NCBI GenBank assembly: GCA_963837635.1
Contig: CAWINY010000003.1
Span: forward strand, 186,001 to 250,000
DNA from: CAWINY01 sp963837635
GTDB taxonomy: Bacteria > Acidobacteriota > Terriglobia > Terriglobales > Acidobacteriaceae
DNA length: 64,000 bases
Direction of reading: 5' to 3'
The notes under the pieces are model-generated. The model ran no database searches. It had not been told where the DNA came from and saw nothing but the letters and a program-made list of their open reading frames with translations. Position 1 is the stretch's first letter, and every line of letters starts with the position of its first letter. Positions 17,905 through 26,138 of this stretch are shown here, piece by piece. The position numbers were made by a program, and so were the translations under genes.

Positions 17905-19215
17905 ATGGCGACGATTGTTCCCTTCCGTGCTCTGCGCTACGACCCGGCGCGCGTGTCCTTACAGGACGTGGTAACTCAACCCTACGACAAGATTTCCCCT
18001 GCCATGCAGGACCACTATTACGCCGCGAGCCCCTACAATCTGGTGCGCGTCATCCTGGGCAAGCGCGAAGCTGCCGACGACGAGCGGAATAGCGTTTACA
18101 CGCGGGCTTCCGCCAGCCTGCGCGCATGGCGCGCCGATGGCGTGCTCAAGCCGGAGGAGAGCCCCTCGATCTACTACTACTCTCAACGTTTTCCGGTTCC
18201 GGGCACGACCGCACACCTGGCCGAGCGCCGCGGCTTTATCGCGCTGGGCAAGATCGAGGAATACGACGCCGGCATCGTGCATCGGCACGAGCAGACGCTC
18301 TCCGGACCCAAGGTCGATCGCTACAACCTGCTGCTGGCCACCCATGCGCACTTCGGCCAGATTTTCATGCTCTATAGCGATCCCAAGTTCGAGATCGAGT
18401 CCCTTAAGAACTCGGCCAGCGCGCCCGATGTTGACGTAACCGACGAGTACGACGTGCAGCACCGCATGTGGCGCGTCTGCGATCCTGCGGCCATTGAATT
18501 GGTCCGCAGCCGGATGCAGGACAAGAAGCTCATCATCGCCGACGGCCACCATCGCTACGAGACCGCGCTCAACTACCGCAACCAGCGGCGCGCCGAAGCC
18601 GGTGGTGCGGTCAATCCCGCGGCGCCGTACGAGAACGTCATGATGACCTTCGTCAACATGGACCAGGAGGGGCTGGTGATCCTGCCCACGCACCGCGTGG
18701 TCTTTGGATTGCCCGGCTTCGACCTGCCGGCTTTCGTCGAAAAGGCGCGCGAATTCTTTAGCGTCAATCCGCTGAAGCAGCGCGCGGACGGCCCCGCCGC
18801 CACCGCCCTGCTGAAGCAGAAGGGTGAAAGCACCCCATCGCTGCTGGCCGCCACCGCCGCCGGGGATTTCCTGCTGGAATTGAAACCGGGCGCCAGTGAC
18901 CGGCTGCTCTCATCGCTCTCGCCGCTGCAGCGGCGGCTCGATGTCGTCCAGTTACACAAGGTGCTGCTCGAGCATGTGCTCGGCATCTCGGAAGAGGCCA
19001 TCCGCAACCAGACACACATCAACTACCTGCGCGGAGCCGAGGAAACGATTCAACGCGCCCGGACTGATGCGTCGGTTAACGTGGCCTTCCTGATGAACCC
19101 GTGCACCATGCAGCAGGTACGGGATATTTCGTTTGCGGGCGAGGTCATGCCCCAGAAGTCCACCGACTTCTTCCCCAAGCTGCTCAGCGGCCTGACTATT
19201 TACTCGCTGGACTGA
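17905..19215 (+). CDS. DUF1015-family protein
   Basis: About 436 residues from the ATG at 17905 (MATIVPFRAL). It has the DUF1015 pattern: an N-terminal RYDPARVSLQDVVTQPYDKI, a central segment IADGHHRYETALNY, then MMTFVNMDQEGLVILPTHRV and a C-terminal NPCTMQQVRDISFAGEVMPQKSTDFFPKL. The conserved DGHHRYET and PQKSTDF motifs look like active-site or binding motifs, but no reaction is firmly assigned to the family as far as I know. It is cytoplasmic, with no signal peptide or membrane segment. TACAAT at 17877-17882 could be a -10 box. The frame is open upstream to 17665 but without family similarity. Confidence 0.85.
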   Translation: MATIVPFRALRYDPARVSLQDVVTQPYDKISPAMQDHYYAASPYNLVRVILGKREAADDERNSVYTRASASLRAWRADGVLKPEESPSIYYYSQRFPVPGTTAHLAERRGFIALGKIEEYDAGIVHRHEQTLSGPKVDRYNLLLATHAHFGQIFMLYSDPKFEIESLKNSASAPDVDVTDEYDVQHRMWRVCDPAAIELVRSRMQDKKLIIADGHHRYETALNYRNQRRAEAGGAVNPAAPYENVMMTFVNMDQEGLVILPTHRVVFGLPGFDLPAFVEKAREFFSVNPLKQRADGPAATALLKQKGESTPSLLAATAAGDFLLELKPGASDRLLSSLSPLQRRLDVVQLHKVLLEHVLGISEEAIRNQTHINYLRGAEETIQRARTDASVNVAFLMNPCTMQQVRDISFAGEVMPQKSTDFFPKLLSGLTIYSLD

Positions 19216-19235
19216 TGAACTACTTTTTCAAAATC

Positions 19236-19312
19236 AAATCCGCGTTGATCCGTCTTAAATCCGTATAATCCGCGGTAATCTTCTTGCGGTGTATTCCGCG
19301 GTAATCTTTATT
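19236..19312. repeat. Family E repeat (AATCCGCGGTAA)
   Basis: Short units such as TAAATCCGTATAATCCGCGG and TATTCCGCGGTAATC occupy the gap between the DUF1015 and amidase genes. Related, fuller palindromes flank the aldolase gene at 26024-26130 and 27268-27365. Confidence 0.6.
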
Positions 19313-19316
19313 CTTC

Positions 19317-20756
19317 GTGTCCTGGCTGAATGACAATCCGCTGCGAGTCCGCGCTGGTCGCGGGCAAGAGGTCAGGAATCTGCGGTTGCTCTGCGCCCTC
19401 GGCGCTACCTTCTGCGTACTCTGCGGTGTGCTGCTTACCTTCGCCCAGCCGGAGAACAAGCAGCTCACGATTTATGGGCCGCAGGTGTCCTATTCCATCC
19501 CCGTGCTCAAGCATGCCGACGCCGAATTCGTCGATCTGGTTGGCGCGCTCGAACCGCTAGGAACCGTATCCACTAAGCGGGAGGGTAGGAAGTTAAAACT
19601 GAGCTTTAATAACGCCTCGGCCGAGTTCTCGCCCGGCAAGACCGAAGCCAAGGTCGCGGGCAAGTCGATGGAACTGCCCGAACCTTTCCATATGGCAAAC
19701 GACCGCGGCCTGCTGCCGCTGGGAGCCGTCCCACGCGTGGTCTCGCTGCTCACCGGCATGGGCGCCGACTACCACGCCGCGGCGCGGCGCCTGATGCTGA
19801 ATGGCGTGGCTACTCATTACGGTGTGGAAGCAAAGAAAGATCCGTCGCGGCTGGTGTTCACCTTCAGTTCCCCGGTGAACCCGATGATCGCCACCGAACC
19901 CGAACACCTGCGCATGAGCTTCCGCCGCGAGCCCCTGCTGGGGAACGCGCCGGCGAACTACGACGGCAGGCAGGTAACCTTTTCCGAACAGAACGGCATG
20001 GCGGAAGTGGAGGTGACCACAACCGCCCCGCTGATCGCCAGCTTCGGCAACGCCGGGCGCACCATCACACTGACGCCAGTCGCACCGCCGACCCCACCCG
20101 CGCAGGCTGCAACTCCCACGCCGATTCCCCCGATGCCCGAGCCTTCCGCGCCCGAAACCCAACCGGTGCGGCCGAGATATGCGGTGGTGATCGATCCGGC
20201 GCACGGCGGCGACGACACGGGCGCGCGGATCGGCGATAAGTCTTTGGAGAAGGACATCACGCTGGCGCTGGCGCGCCGGCTCCGCCAGGAGTTGGAAGGA
20301 CATGGCATAGTCGCCCTCCTGCTACGCAATAACGACGCGACCATCGCACCTGAGCAGCGCGCGGCCGCAGCCAATGCGAGCGGCGCCGGCTTGTACGTGG
20401 CCCTGCATGCCTCGGCCAGCGGCAGCGGGGTTCACGTGTTCACCTTCCCCTTTGCCGAAGAGGGCCCGCATTTGGTGACCTTCGTTCCCTGGGACGAGGC
20501 CCAGCGCAGGCAGGTTCAGGCCAGTCGCCTCGCGGCCTCCGAGTTCGCTACCGCGCTTCTCAAAAACGACCTGCCATCGCAGTCAACGGTCGCCCCGGTG
20601 CGCCCGTTGAACAATATCGCGTCTCCGGCCGTGGCGGTGGAGGTAGCACCTCCGCCGAATGGCACTGTCGGCACGCTCGATTCAGCCGATTATCAGAAGA
20701 AAGTGGCCAACGCGCTGGCGGCCGCCATCGTCAACCTGCATCCGGAGGCGCACTGA
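19317..20756 (+). CDS. N-acetylmuramoyl-L-alanine amidase
   Basis: Up to 479 residues. The C-terminal third is an Amidase_3 domain that cleaves the MurNAc-L-Ala bond of peptidoglycan. Zinc and catalytic residues are visible in VIDPAHGGDDTGA (His), KSLEKDITLALA (Glu), LYVALHASASG (His) and AVAVEVAPPPN (Glu). The N-terminal part (about 45-260) is beta-rich, resembling copper-amine-oxidase-N or AMIN-like wall-binding modules, and a Pro-rich linker follows. A signal/anchor segment is encoded near residues 20-42. GTG 19317 is the longest start and the true one is uncertain. The stop codon overlaps the start of the next gene (TGATG), so the two are coupled. Confidence 0.85.
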   Translation: MSWLNDNPLRVRAGRGQEVRNLRLLCALGATFCVLCGVLLTFAQPENKQLTIYGPQVSYSIPVLKHADAEFVDLVGALEPLGTVSTKREGRKLKLSFNNASAEFSPGKTEAKVAGKSMELPEPFHMANDRGLLPLGAVPRVVSLLTGMGADYHAAARRLMLNGVATHYGVEAKKDPSRLVFTFSSPVNPMIATEPEHLRMSFRREPLLGNAPANYDGRQVTFSEQNGMAEVEVTTTAPLIASFGNAGRTITLTPVAPPTPPAQAATPTPIPPMPEPSAPETQPVRPRYAVVIDPAHGGDDTGARIGDKSLEKDITLALARRLRQELEGHGIVALLLRNNDATIAPEQRAAAANASGAGLYVALHASASGSGVHVFTFPFAEEGPHLVTFVPWDEAQRRQVQASRLAASEFATALLKNDLPSQSTVAPVRPLNNIASPAVAVEVAPPPNGTVGTLDSADYQKKVANALAAAIVNLHPEAH

Positions 20757-21334
20757 TGTCCCGGCGCCTGCTGATTGAAATTGCCGTGCTGCTGATCGCC
20801 GTGGCCGTGCTGGGCTATCACACCGGACGCATGAAACAGCGCGCGGAACTAACGGCGAACCCGGCCCCCGAGCCCACCGCCCCGCTCCCCGAGCCCGGCC
20901 CGCAGGAACCCATCACAATTTATGTGCCGTCGGATCAAGATGGATTGCTACACCGGCGCGAGGTGACGACGGCCGTTTCCTCGGACCGCAACGCCCGCGC
21001 CCGGGAGGTTCTGCGGGCGCTGGTGGCCGCCTGCCGCGAGAAGGACTCGCCTCATCCGCTTGCCGGAGCCGCCGATGTGGACGCGGTCTTCCTGCTCAAT
21101 GACGGTCTCGCGGTGGTGAACGCCAATGCCGCACTGGCGCTCGGGCATTCCTCCGGGATCATGGTCGAGGAGCTTACGGTGGCCGCCATGGCGCAGACTC
21201 TGGCCGCCAATGTCACCGGCATCTCTCGGATCAAACTGCTGGTGGACGGCAAAGACACGGGCACGCTCGCCGGCCATCTGGACCTCAACACGGTGTACGA
21301 CGTCGCCGTATTCAAGAATTGGGTCAGGGAGTGA
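20756..21334 (+). CDS. GerMN-domain membrane-anchored protein
   Basis: A 192-residue protein with an N-terminal membrane segment (about 5-22), a Pro/Glu-rich linker and a GerMN (sporulation/germination-type) domain at about 55-190, including ITIYVPSDQDGLLHRREV and VEELTVAAMAQTLAAN. In non-spore-formers this domain is usually found with cell-wall amidases, and here it overlaps the amidase stop by one base. It is probably periplasmic, acting with the amidase or at the septum; that is inferred from position. The murI start follows 4 bases after its stop. Confidence 0.8.
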   Translation: MSRRLLIEIAVLLIAVAVLGYHTGRMKQRAELTANPAPEPTAPLPEPGPQEPITIYVPSDQDGLLHRREVTTAVSSDRNARAREVLRALVAACREKDSPHPLAGAADVDAVFLLNDGLAVVNANAALALGHSSGIMVEELTVAAMAQTLAANVTGISRIKLLVDGKDTGTLAGHLDLNTVYDVAVFKNWVRE

Positions 21335-21338
21335 TGGT

Positions 21339-22202
21339 TTGAAGGAGCGAATCAGGATCGGGGTCTTCGACTCTGGGGTCGGCGGGCTAACCGTCCTGCG
21401 CGAGCTGATCCAGCAGGTGCCGAGCGCCGAGTATCTCTACTTCGGCGACACGGCGCGCTTGCCGTATGGATCGAAGTCGCCGGAAACCGTGGCGAAGTTC
21501 GCCATCGAGGCCGCGCACTTTCTCGAAGCTCGCGGCATCGACATGCTGGTCGTTGCCTGCAACACCGCGACCGCCCTCGCCCTGCCCGAGATCCAGGCTG
21601 CCGTGAAGCTTCCTGTCGAAGGGGTGGTCGAACCCGGCGCGGCGCGTGCCGCTGCCGCCACCCGCCGCAAGCGCGCCTTGGTGATCGCCACCGAAGCCAC
21701 CATCCGCAGCCATGCGTACAAGATCGCGTTGGAACAGCGCGGGATAGCTGTCTGCGAGAAGGCCTGCCCGCTGTTTGTGCCGCTGATCGAAGAGGGATGG
21801 ATCGAGCATCCCGTCACGCAGCGCGTGGCGCACGAGTACCTCGACCCGCTGCTCTACGATTACGAGAACGGACCCGACGTGCTGGTTCTCGGCTGTACCC
21901 ACTACCCGCTGATTAAGCCCATCCTGCGCGCGGTGTGCCCGTGGCGGGTGGAGATCGTCGATTCCGCGGAGTCCACCGCGGCCGTGGTCGCCGAGAAACT
22001 TGCTTGTAGCGCCGGCGTCTCGCCGGCGGGTCCTGTGGGCGTGCGCCTTGACTCTAACGGCAAGTCGTGCCGGCGAGACGCCAGCGCTACGCCCCGGGTC
22101 GAGTATTTCGCTACCGATTCCGTCGAGCGCTTCCGCCGCGTGGGACAACTGTTCATGGGCGGCCCGCTGGAGCAGGTCACGCATGTGGATATCGGCGGGT
22201 AG
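21339..22202 (+). CDS. murI: Glutamate racemase
   Basis: About 287 residues. MurI makes D-glutamate for peptidoglycan, which fits its place after the amidase and GerMN genes. It has the motif GVFDSGVGGLTVL (Asp11-Ser12), the catalytic cysteines in VVACNTATAL (Cys74) and VLGCTHYPLI (Cys186), and Glu/His motifs between them. The start is TTG at 21339, preceded by AGGGA at 21326-21330. Residues about 223-252 are encoded by a family A palindromic repeat (22005-22090), placed between VAEKLA and VEYFATDSVERF. The conserved C-terminal helix resumes after it, so the insertion is in frame and the enzyme probably still folds. Confidence 0.93.
   Translation: MKERIRIGVFDSGVGGLTVLRELIQQVPSAEYLYFGDTARLPYGSKSPETVAKFAIEAAHFLEARGIDMLVVACNTATALALPEIQAAVKLPVEGVVEPGAARAAAATRRKRALVIATEATIRSHAYKIALEQRGIAVCEKACPLFVPLIEEGWIEHPVTQRVAHEYLDPLLYDYENGPDVLVLGCTHYPLIKPILRAVCPWRVEIVDSAESTAAVVAEKLACSAGVSPAGPVGVRLDSNGKSCRRDASATPRVEYFATDSVERFRRVGQLFMGGPLEQVTHVDIGG
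22005..22090. repeat. Family A palindromic repeat inside murI
   Basis: Left end TGTAGCGCCGGCGTCTCGCC, right end GCCGGCGAGACGCCAGCGCT followed by AC: a full element of about 86 bp. It is translated as CSAGVSPAGPVGV, a short linker and CRRDASATP. It matches the intergenic copy at 2109-2206. Confidence 0.85.
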
Positions 22203-22303
22203 CAGAAGTTCTCAGTTCTCAGCTTTCGATAATTGCAGTTTGCGGTTGGTCGTGATCCTGGCGGGAGGGGTAGGCTGGGTCGGACGCCAGTAGGGAGGAC
22301 CAT

Positions 22304-22622
22304 ATGCCAACGCGCTACGCCGTCGTATTTCCACCCCAACCGACGGCAGGAGTCAGTGGAATCTGTATCCCGGAAGAGCATCACGCGGAGATAGCTCGCC
22401 TGGAAGGCGAGAGGAAGGTGCGCTTATGGACTGTCCGGGCGATCATCTCCGATCACGTCCCGTTGGCGGGAGAGTTAGAGGATGCGATACGGCGGCCTAT
22501 TCAGCACAGCCTGATACTCAATGAGAACCCACTGACGATATATGTCAGCCAAAATGGCCGGAATGCTGTGTACTACGATTTGAAAGGCGGAGCGGACAAT
22601 CGGCTCTCCCATATCGAGCTAA
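22304..22622 (+). pseudogene. 5' part of a gene split by the ISAzo13-type element
   Basis: It starts at ATG 22304 after a strong AGGGAGGA (22292-22299) and reads about 106 native residues up to HIEL; the last few codons before the present stop (22634-22636) belong to the insertion sequence. Joining 22304-22622 to 23911-24659 gives one uninterrupted frame of 355 residues. I do not recognise the N-terminal half. It is rich in beta-type segments (LTIYVSQNGRNAVYYDLKG) and has no signal peptide or membrane segment. The context is otherwise housekeeping, and the base composition looks less GC-rich than that of murI. Confidence 0.75.
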
Positions 22623-23907
22623 GGCACCGTAAATAAATAACGTTTACATCTACTATCCTGATCTGTTATTACGGTGGGCATGGACTCGGATGCCCAGCTC
22701 GGCCGGTACTTTGCTGGCATGTGGCCGCATCTGGACGAACACGCTCGGCGTTTGGTGGCTGCCAGCGAAGCTTTGGAACTGGGCTATGGCGGCATCTCGC
22801 GAGTCAGCCGCGCCTGCGGCCTATCGCGGGTCACGTTGACCAAGGGTATCGAGGAATTGAAAGCCGCGCCGCTGGCCCCGGGCCGGATTCGCCACGAGGG
22901 CGGCGGACGACACTCGTTGACGTCCAGCGATCCCGGCATGGCGCCCGCCTTGGACAGCATGGTCGAACCCACGGCACGCGGCGACCCGCAGTCGCCCTTG
23001 CGCTGGACCTGCAAGAGCGCCCGCACGCTGGCGGCGGAACTAACAGCCCGGCACCACCCGGTCAGCCACACCAAAGTGACCCAACTCCTGCGAGAGAGTG
23101 GCTACAGCCTGCAGGGCAATCGCAAGACGGAGGAAGGGGATGACCATCCCGATCGTGACGCGCAGTTCCGTCATATCAATAGCGCCGTCAAACGCGCTTT
23201 GCGGGCAGGCGAGCCCGTCATTTCCGTGGACACGAAGAAGAAAGAACTGATCGGTAACTACCAAAACCAGGGCCGCCAGTGGCGCCAAACCGGAACGGCG
23301 GATAAGGTCAACGGACATGATTTTCCCGGTCCCGATGTACCCCGCGCCTATCCCTACGGAATCTACGACCTGGGGCGCAACGCGGGCTTCGTCAACGTGG
23401 GCACGGACCACGACACGGGGGCCTTCGCGGTGGCTTCGATTCGGGGCTGGTGGCGCGCCGACGGCCGGAACCTGTATCTGGGGGCACGGCGACTGCTGAT
23501 CACCGCCGATGGCGGGGGTAGCAACGGCTGGCGGCTGCGACTGTGGAAATGGGAGTTACAGCGTCTGGCCGACCAGACCGGGCTGATACTGATGGTCTGC
23601 CATTTTCCGCCGGGCACGAGCAAATGGAATAAGGTGGAGCATCGGTTGTTTTCCTTCATTTCGTCCAACTGGCGCGGCGAGCCGCTACGCGATTATGAGA
23701 CGGTGGTACGGCTGATCGCCGGAACGACGACGGCCAAGGGTTTGAAAGTGACCTGCCGCCTAGATCACCGCAAGTATCCCGTGGGGCGAAAGATCACGGA
23801 TGAAGAGTTTGCCCATGTCAACCTCAAGCCAGACAAATTCCATGGTGAGTGGAACTACACCATTCATCCAAGCAACTAGGTTGTAAATGTTATATATTTA
23901 CGCCGCC
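22623..23907 (+). mobile_element. ISAzo13-type insertion sequence (1285 bp)
   Basis: The left end GGCACCGTAAATAAATAACG and the inverted right end GGCGGCGTAAATATATAACA match at 16 of 20 positions. The element is flanked by a 3-bp direct repeat TAA (22620-22622 and 23908-23910). It carries one intact transposase gene. Removing the element and one TAA restores the reading frame of the interrupted host gene, which fixes the boundaries independently. Confidence 0.88.
22680..23879 (+). CDS. ISAzo13-family transposase
   Basis: About 399 residues from ATG 22680; a GTG two codons upstream is possible. An N-terminal helix-turn-helix is seen around ISRVSRACGLSRVTLTKGIEEL. The middle segment RTLAAELTARHHPVSHTKVTQLLRE is also typical. 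A DDE-type catalytic core follows: Asp in PVISVDTKKKELIGN, Asp in LLITADGGGSNG and Glu in WNKVEHRLFSFIS. Length and motifs fit ISAzo13-family transposases. No frameshift or internal stop is present, so the element may still be active. The C-terminal end overlaps the right terminal repeat. Confidence 0.92.
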   Translation: MDSDAQLGRYFAGMWPHLDEHARRLVAASEALELGYGGISRVSRACGLSRVTLTKGIEELKAAPLAPGRIRHEGGGRHSLTSSDPGMAPALDSMVEPTARGDPQSPLRWTCKSARTLAAELTARHHPVSHTKVTQLLRESGYSLQGNRKTEEGDDHPDRDAQFRHINSAVKRALRAGEPVISVDTKKKELIGNYQNQGRQWRQTGTADKVNGHDFPGPDVPRAYPYGIYDLGRNAGFVNVGTDHDTGAFAVASIRGWWRADGRNLYLGARRLLITADGGGSNGWRLRLWKWELQRLADQTGLILMVCHFPPGTSKWNKVEHRLFSFISSNWRGEPLRDYETVVRLIAGTTTAKGLKVTCRLDHRKYPVGRKITDEEFAHVNLKPDKFHGEWNYTIHPSN

Positions 23908-23910
23908 TAA

Positions 23911-24659
23911 GAGTGGAGACGGACCTACCGGACAGGGCCATCACACTTGCTTGGCAGCCGTTTAATAATTTGCTCGATAACATCGTCAGGAATTACTCAC
24001 TACCGCTGATAATCAGCCGGCTGGAGCTGCTAAGCCCCGACTCCGGAGAAGCGATCGCATACAACCTGCTGCTTCCGAACTCCTCTGGGCTGTTGATGGG
24101 GCCGCTTGGAGGTGTCGTTGTCGATCCCGCCTTCATGGCGGTGGATGCTATCTGGCGTGAGGCGCTTGTCTCTTCGAGCCCGTTCTATCGGCTACTTTGC
24201 GCCTATCGGATGGAAGATGCTTGTGATGAATTGCGAAGAGTCATGCGATCAATCATCAAGAGAAGAGGGCTGGATCTGAAGCTTCCATCCGAACATCCGT
24301 TGGACCAACAAGCACTTATCGGACTGGGCATGGCGGAGGCCGAGATAACTCGATTGCGCACCGTCAAAGACCTCTTCGGCCACTTCCAACCACTACGAAA
24401 CGCTATCGCGCATTTCCTTATCAATGCGGGCGTCGGCTCGTCGGAAAAGGTACATATCCCCATCTCTGATGGCGATTCAATCCGCATCTACTCAATTGCA
24501 TCGAGCGCGGTGCTCTACCATGTGCACATCAAAATAGAGGGTCTACGCAGGTTTTTCACCACAAATAGCCTTCAAGAAAGTATGCGGGGGGCCATCCTTC
24601 CTCTTCCAGAAAGAAAGCTCGATTTCCCAGTGCGCGACCCTAATCTCAAACGACAGTAG
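23911..24659 (+). pseudogene. 3' part of the IS-interrupted gene
   Basis: The frame is open from the end of the insertion sequence; a GTG at 23913 could still start a 248-residue protein, but it has no ribosome-binding site of its own outside the element. The sequence is mixed alpha/beta with an Arg/Leu-rich helical middle (AYRMEDACDELRRVM) and a conserved-looking LRNAIAHFLI. I do not assign a function; there is a faint impression of MauJ-like proteins, on which I do not rely. In the restored gene this is residues about 107-355. Confidence 0.7.
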
Positions 24660-24682
24660 GAGAGAAGAAGCCCCCTCACGCC

Positions 24683-24750
24683 TGGTGGCCCACATCAATC
24701 CGAGGGTGCCCCACATCTGCCTGGTTTTGGCAGATGTGGGTCTTGTCTCG
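24683..24750. repeat. Family F palindromic repeat (CAGATGTGGG)
   Basis: GAGGGTGCCCCACATCTGCC and GGCAGATGTGGGTCTTG form an inverted repeat around CTGGTTTT. A double copy follows at 25073-25170, with fragments at about 42764 and 45137. Confidence 0.75.
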
Positions 24751-24796
24751 TCCTTCGGCGCGCCCGTACCCGCAAACGACCATTACAATAGAAGGG

Positions 24797-25018
24797 ATGC
24801 CTTTCCCCATCAAAATCTGCGCCATCTGCTCCGAGGAGTTCGAGCTGAAGCCGGATAAACCTGGTTTCGCAAACCGCTGTCCAGAGTGCAGCACCTCCGA
24901 AGCAGTTGACCCCGCAACTAAGCTCCGCATGGACGCCGACGAACGCAAGGCCGAGAGTGAAGTGAACGAGGCTCGGAGGCAAGCGATGCGCGAGCTTCTT
25001 TACCGCAAGGATAGTTGA
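24797..25018 (+). CDS. Small zinc-ribbon protein
   Basis: A 73-residue protein with two Cys pairs, ICAICSEEF and NRCPECSTS, spaced as in a zinc ribbon, followed by a charged helix (ADERKAESEVNEARRQAMRE). No signal peptide. The ATG at 24797 puts MPFPIKIC at the N-terminus; an upstream in-frame start would run through a repeat. It probably binds zinc and perhaps nucleic acid or protein; nothing more specific can be said. Family F repeats lie on both sides. Confidence 0.6.
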   Translation: MPFPIKICAICSEEFELKPDKPGFANRCPECSTSEAVDPATKLRMDADERKAESEVNEARRQAMRELLYRKDS

Positions 25019-25072
25019 TGTCCCAAAGACACCTGCTAGTCAGATAGTGGCAGCCGCCTGAGAATTTCCGCG

Positions 25073-25170
25073 CGAGGGTGCCCACACATCTGACCGGTTT
25101 TGCAGATGTGGGTTGATGAGAAACAAAAAGACCCACATCTGCGAAAGACGCGCAGATGTGGGGCACCCTC
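25073..25170. repeat. Family F palindromic repeat, compound copy
   Basis: GAGGGTGCCCACACATCTGA and CAGATGTGGGTTGATGAG, then a second hairpin ACCCACATCTGCG / CGCAGATGTGGGGCACC. The outer GAGGGTGCC / GGCACCCTC ends also pair, so the whole unit folds as a nested palindrome. Confidence 0.75.
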
Positions 25171-25255
25171 CGCCGGGCAATCGAGTCGAGCTGGCCAAGG
25201 GCATTTCATTTATGCTGGCACCTGAGAACTAAGAACCGGGAGCTGAAACCTTTAC

Positions 25256-25993
25256 ATGATCTATCGTTCCGACAATCGCACGCCGCAACAGATGCGGCAG
25301 GTCGCCATCACCCCCGACTTCATCGCCACCGCGGAAGGCTCGGCGCTGATCGAAGTGGGCAACACGCGCGTCATCTGCACCGCGTCCGTCGAGGAATCCG
25401 TGCCGGGGTGGATGCGCAACCTGAACAAGGGCTGGATCACCAGCGAATATGGCATGCTGCCCCGCGCCACCTTGACGCGCACCCCGCGCGAGGCGGCCCG
25501 CGGACGCATTGGTGGGCGCACGCACGAAATTCAACGCCTGATCGGACGCTCGCTGCGCTCGGTGGCTGACTTGGCCAAACTCGGCCAACGCACCATCTTG
25601 ATCGACTGCGACGTGATCCAGGCGGACGGCGGCACGCGCACCGCTGCCGTCACCGGTGCCTTCATTGCCCTCGCCCTCGCCTGCCAGCGCCTGGTGGAAG
25701 CCGGCACGCTCCCTTCCCTGCCCCTGCGCGACTATGTGGCCGCGACCAGCGTGGGCCTGGTGGATGGCGAGATCATGCTCGATCTTTGTTACGAGGAAGA
25801 CTCGCGCGCGGACGTGGACGGAAATTTCGTCATGACCGGCGCCGGCCAGTTCGTCGAGGTGCAACTGACGGCCGAGCGAAAACCGTTCAGCGACCTGCAG
25901 ATGGCGGGGGTGATCCGGCTGGCACGCAAGGGCATCGAGGAGCTAATCGCGATGCAGAAGACCGTTCTGCCTGGGTTTGAGCCGAAAGCGTAG
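25256..25993 (+). CDS. rph: Ribonuclease PH
   Basis: A 245-residue phosphorolytic 3'-5' exoribonuclease that trims tRNA precursors. Typical stretches are an N-terminal RSDNRTPQQMRQVAI, the phosphate-binding GMLPRATLTRTPREAARGR, and IDCDVIQADGGTRTAAVTGA with the catalytic Asp region. It ends near the usual family length. The start is the ATG at 25256, with a modest GGGAG about 15 bases upstream. It stands alone between a family F repeat and the converging aldolase gene. Confidence 0.95.
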   Translation: MIYRSDNRTPQQMRQVAITPDFIATAEGSALIEVGNTRVICTASVEESVPGWMRNLNKGWITSEYGMLPRATLTRTPREAARGRIGGRTHEIQRLIGRSLRSVADLAKLGQRTILIDCDVIQADGGTRTAAVTGAFIALALACQRLVEAGTLPSLPLRDYVAATSVGLVDGEIMLDLCYEEDSRADVDGNFVMTGAGQFVEVQLTAERKPFSDLQMAGVIRLARKGIEELIAMQKTVLPGFEPKA

Positions 25994-26023
25994 CTTTTCG
26001 ATTGTGTGGGACAAAGCAAAAAG

Positions 26024-26130
26024 CTTACCGCGGATTCACACGGATTAAGACGGATCACACGGATCACATGGATGCTGATAAGTGAAATCCGTGGTAATTC
26101 GTTTCAATCCGTGAAATCCGCGGTAGGCCT
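26024..26130. repeat. Family E palindromic repeat downstream of the aldolase gene
   Basis: It starts TTACCGCGGATTCACACGGA and ends TGAAATCCGCGGTAGGC, with ACACGGATCACATGGAT and AATCCGTGGTAATTCG inside. A second copy at 27268-27365 lies just upstream of the same gene. Confidence 0.75.
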
Positions 26131-26138
26131 TTTTTTCT

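Noticed and set aside
22304..22636. Short gene that might be a HicB-like antitoxin
   Set aside because: It is the 5' fragment of a longer gene cut by the insertion sequence; no toxin gene lies beside it.
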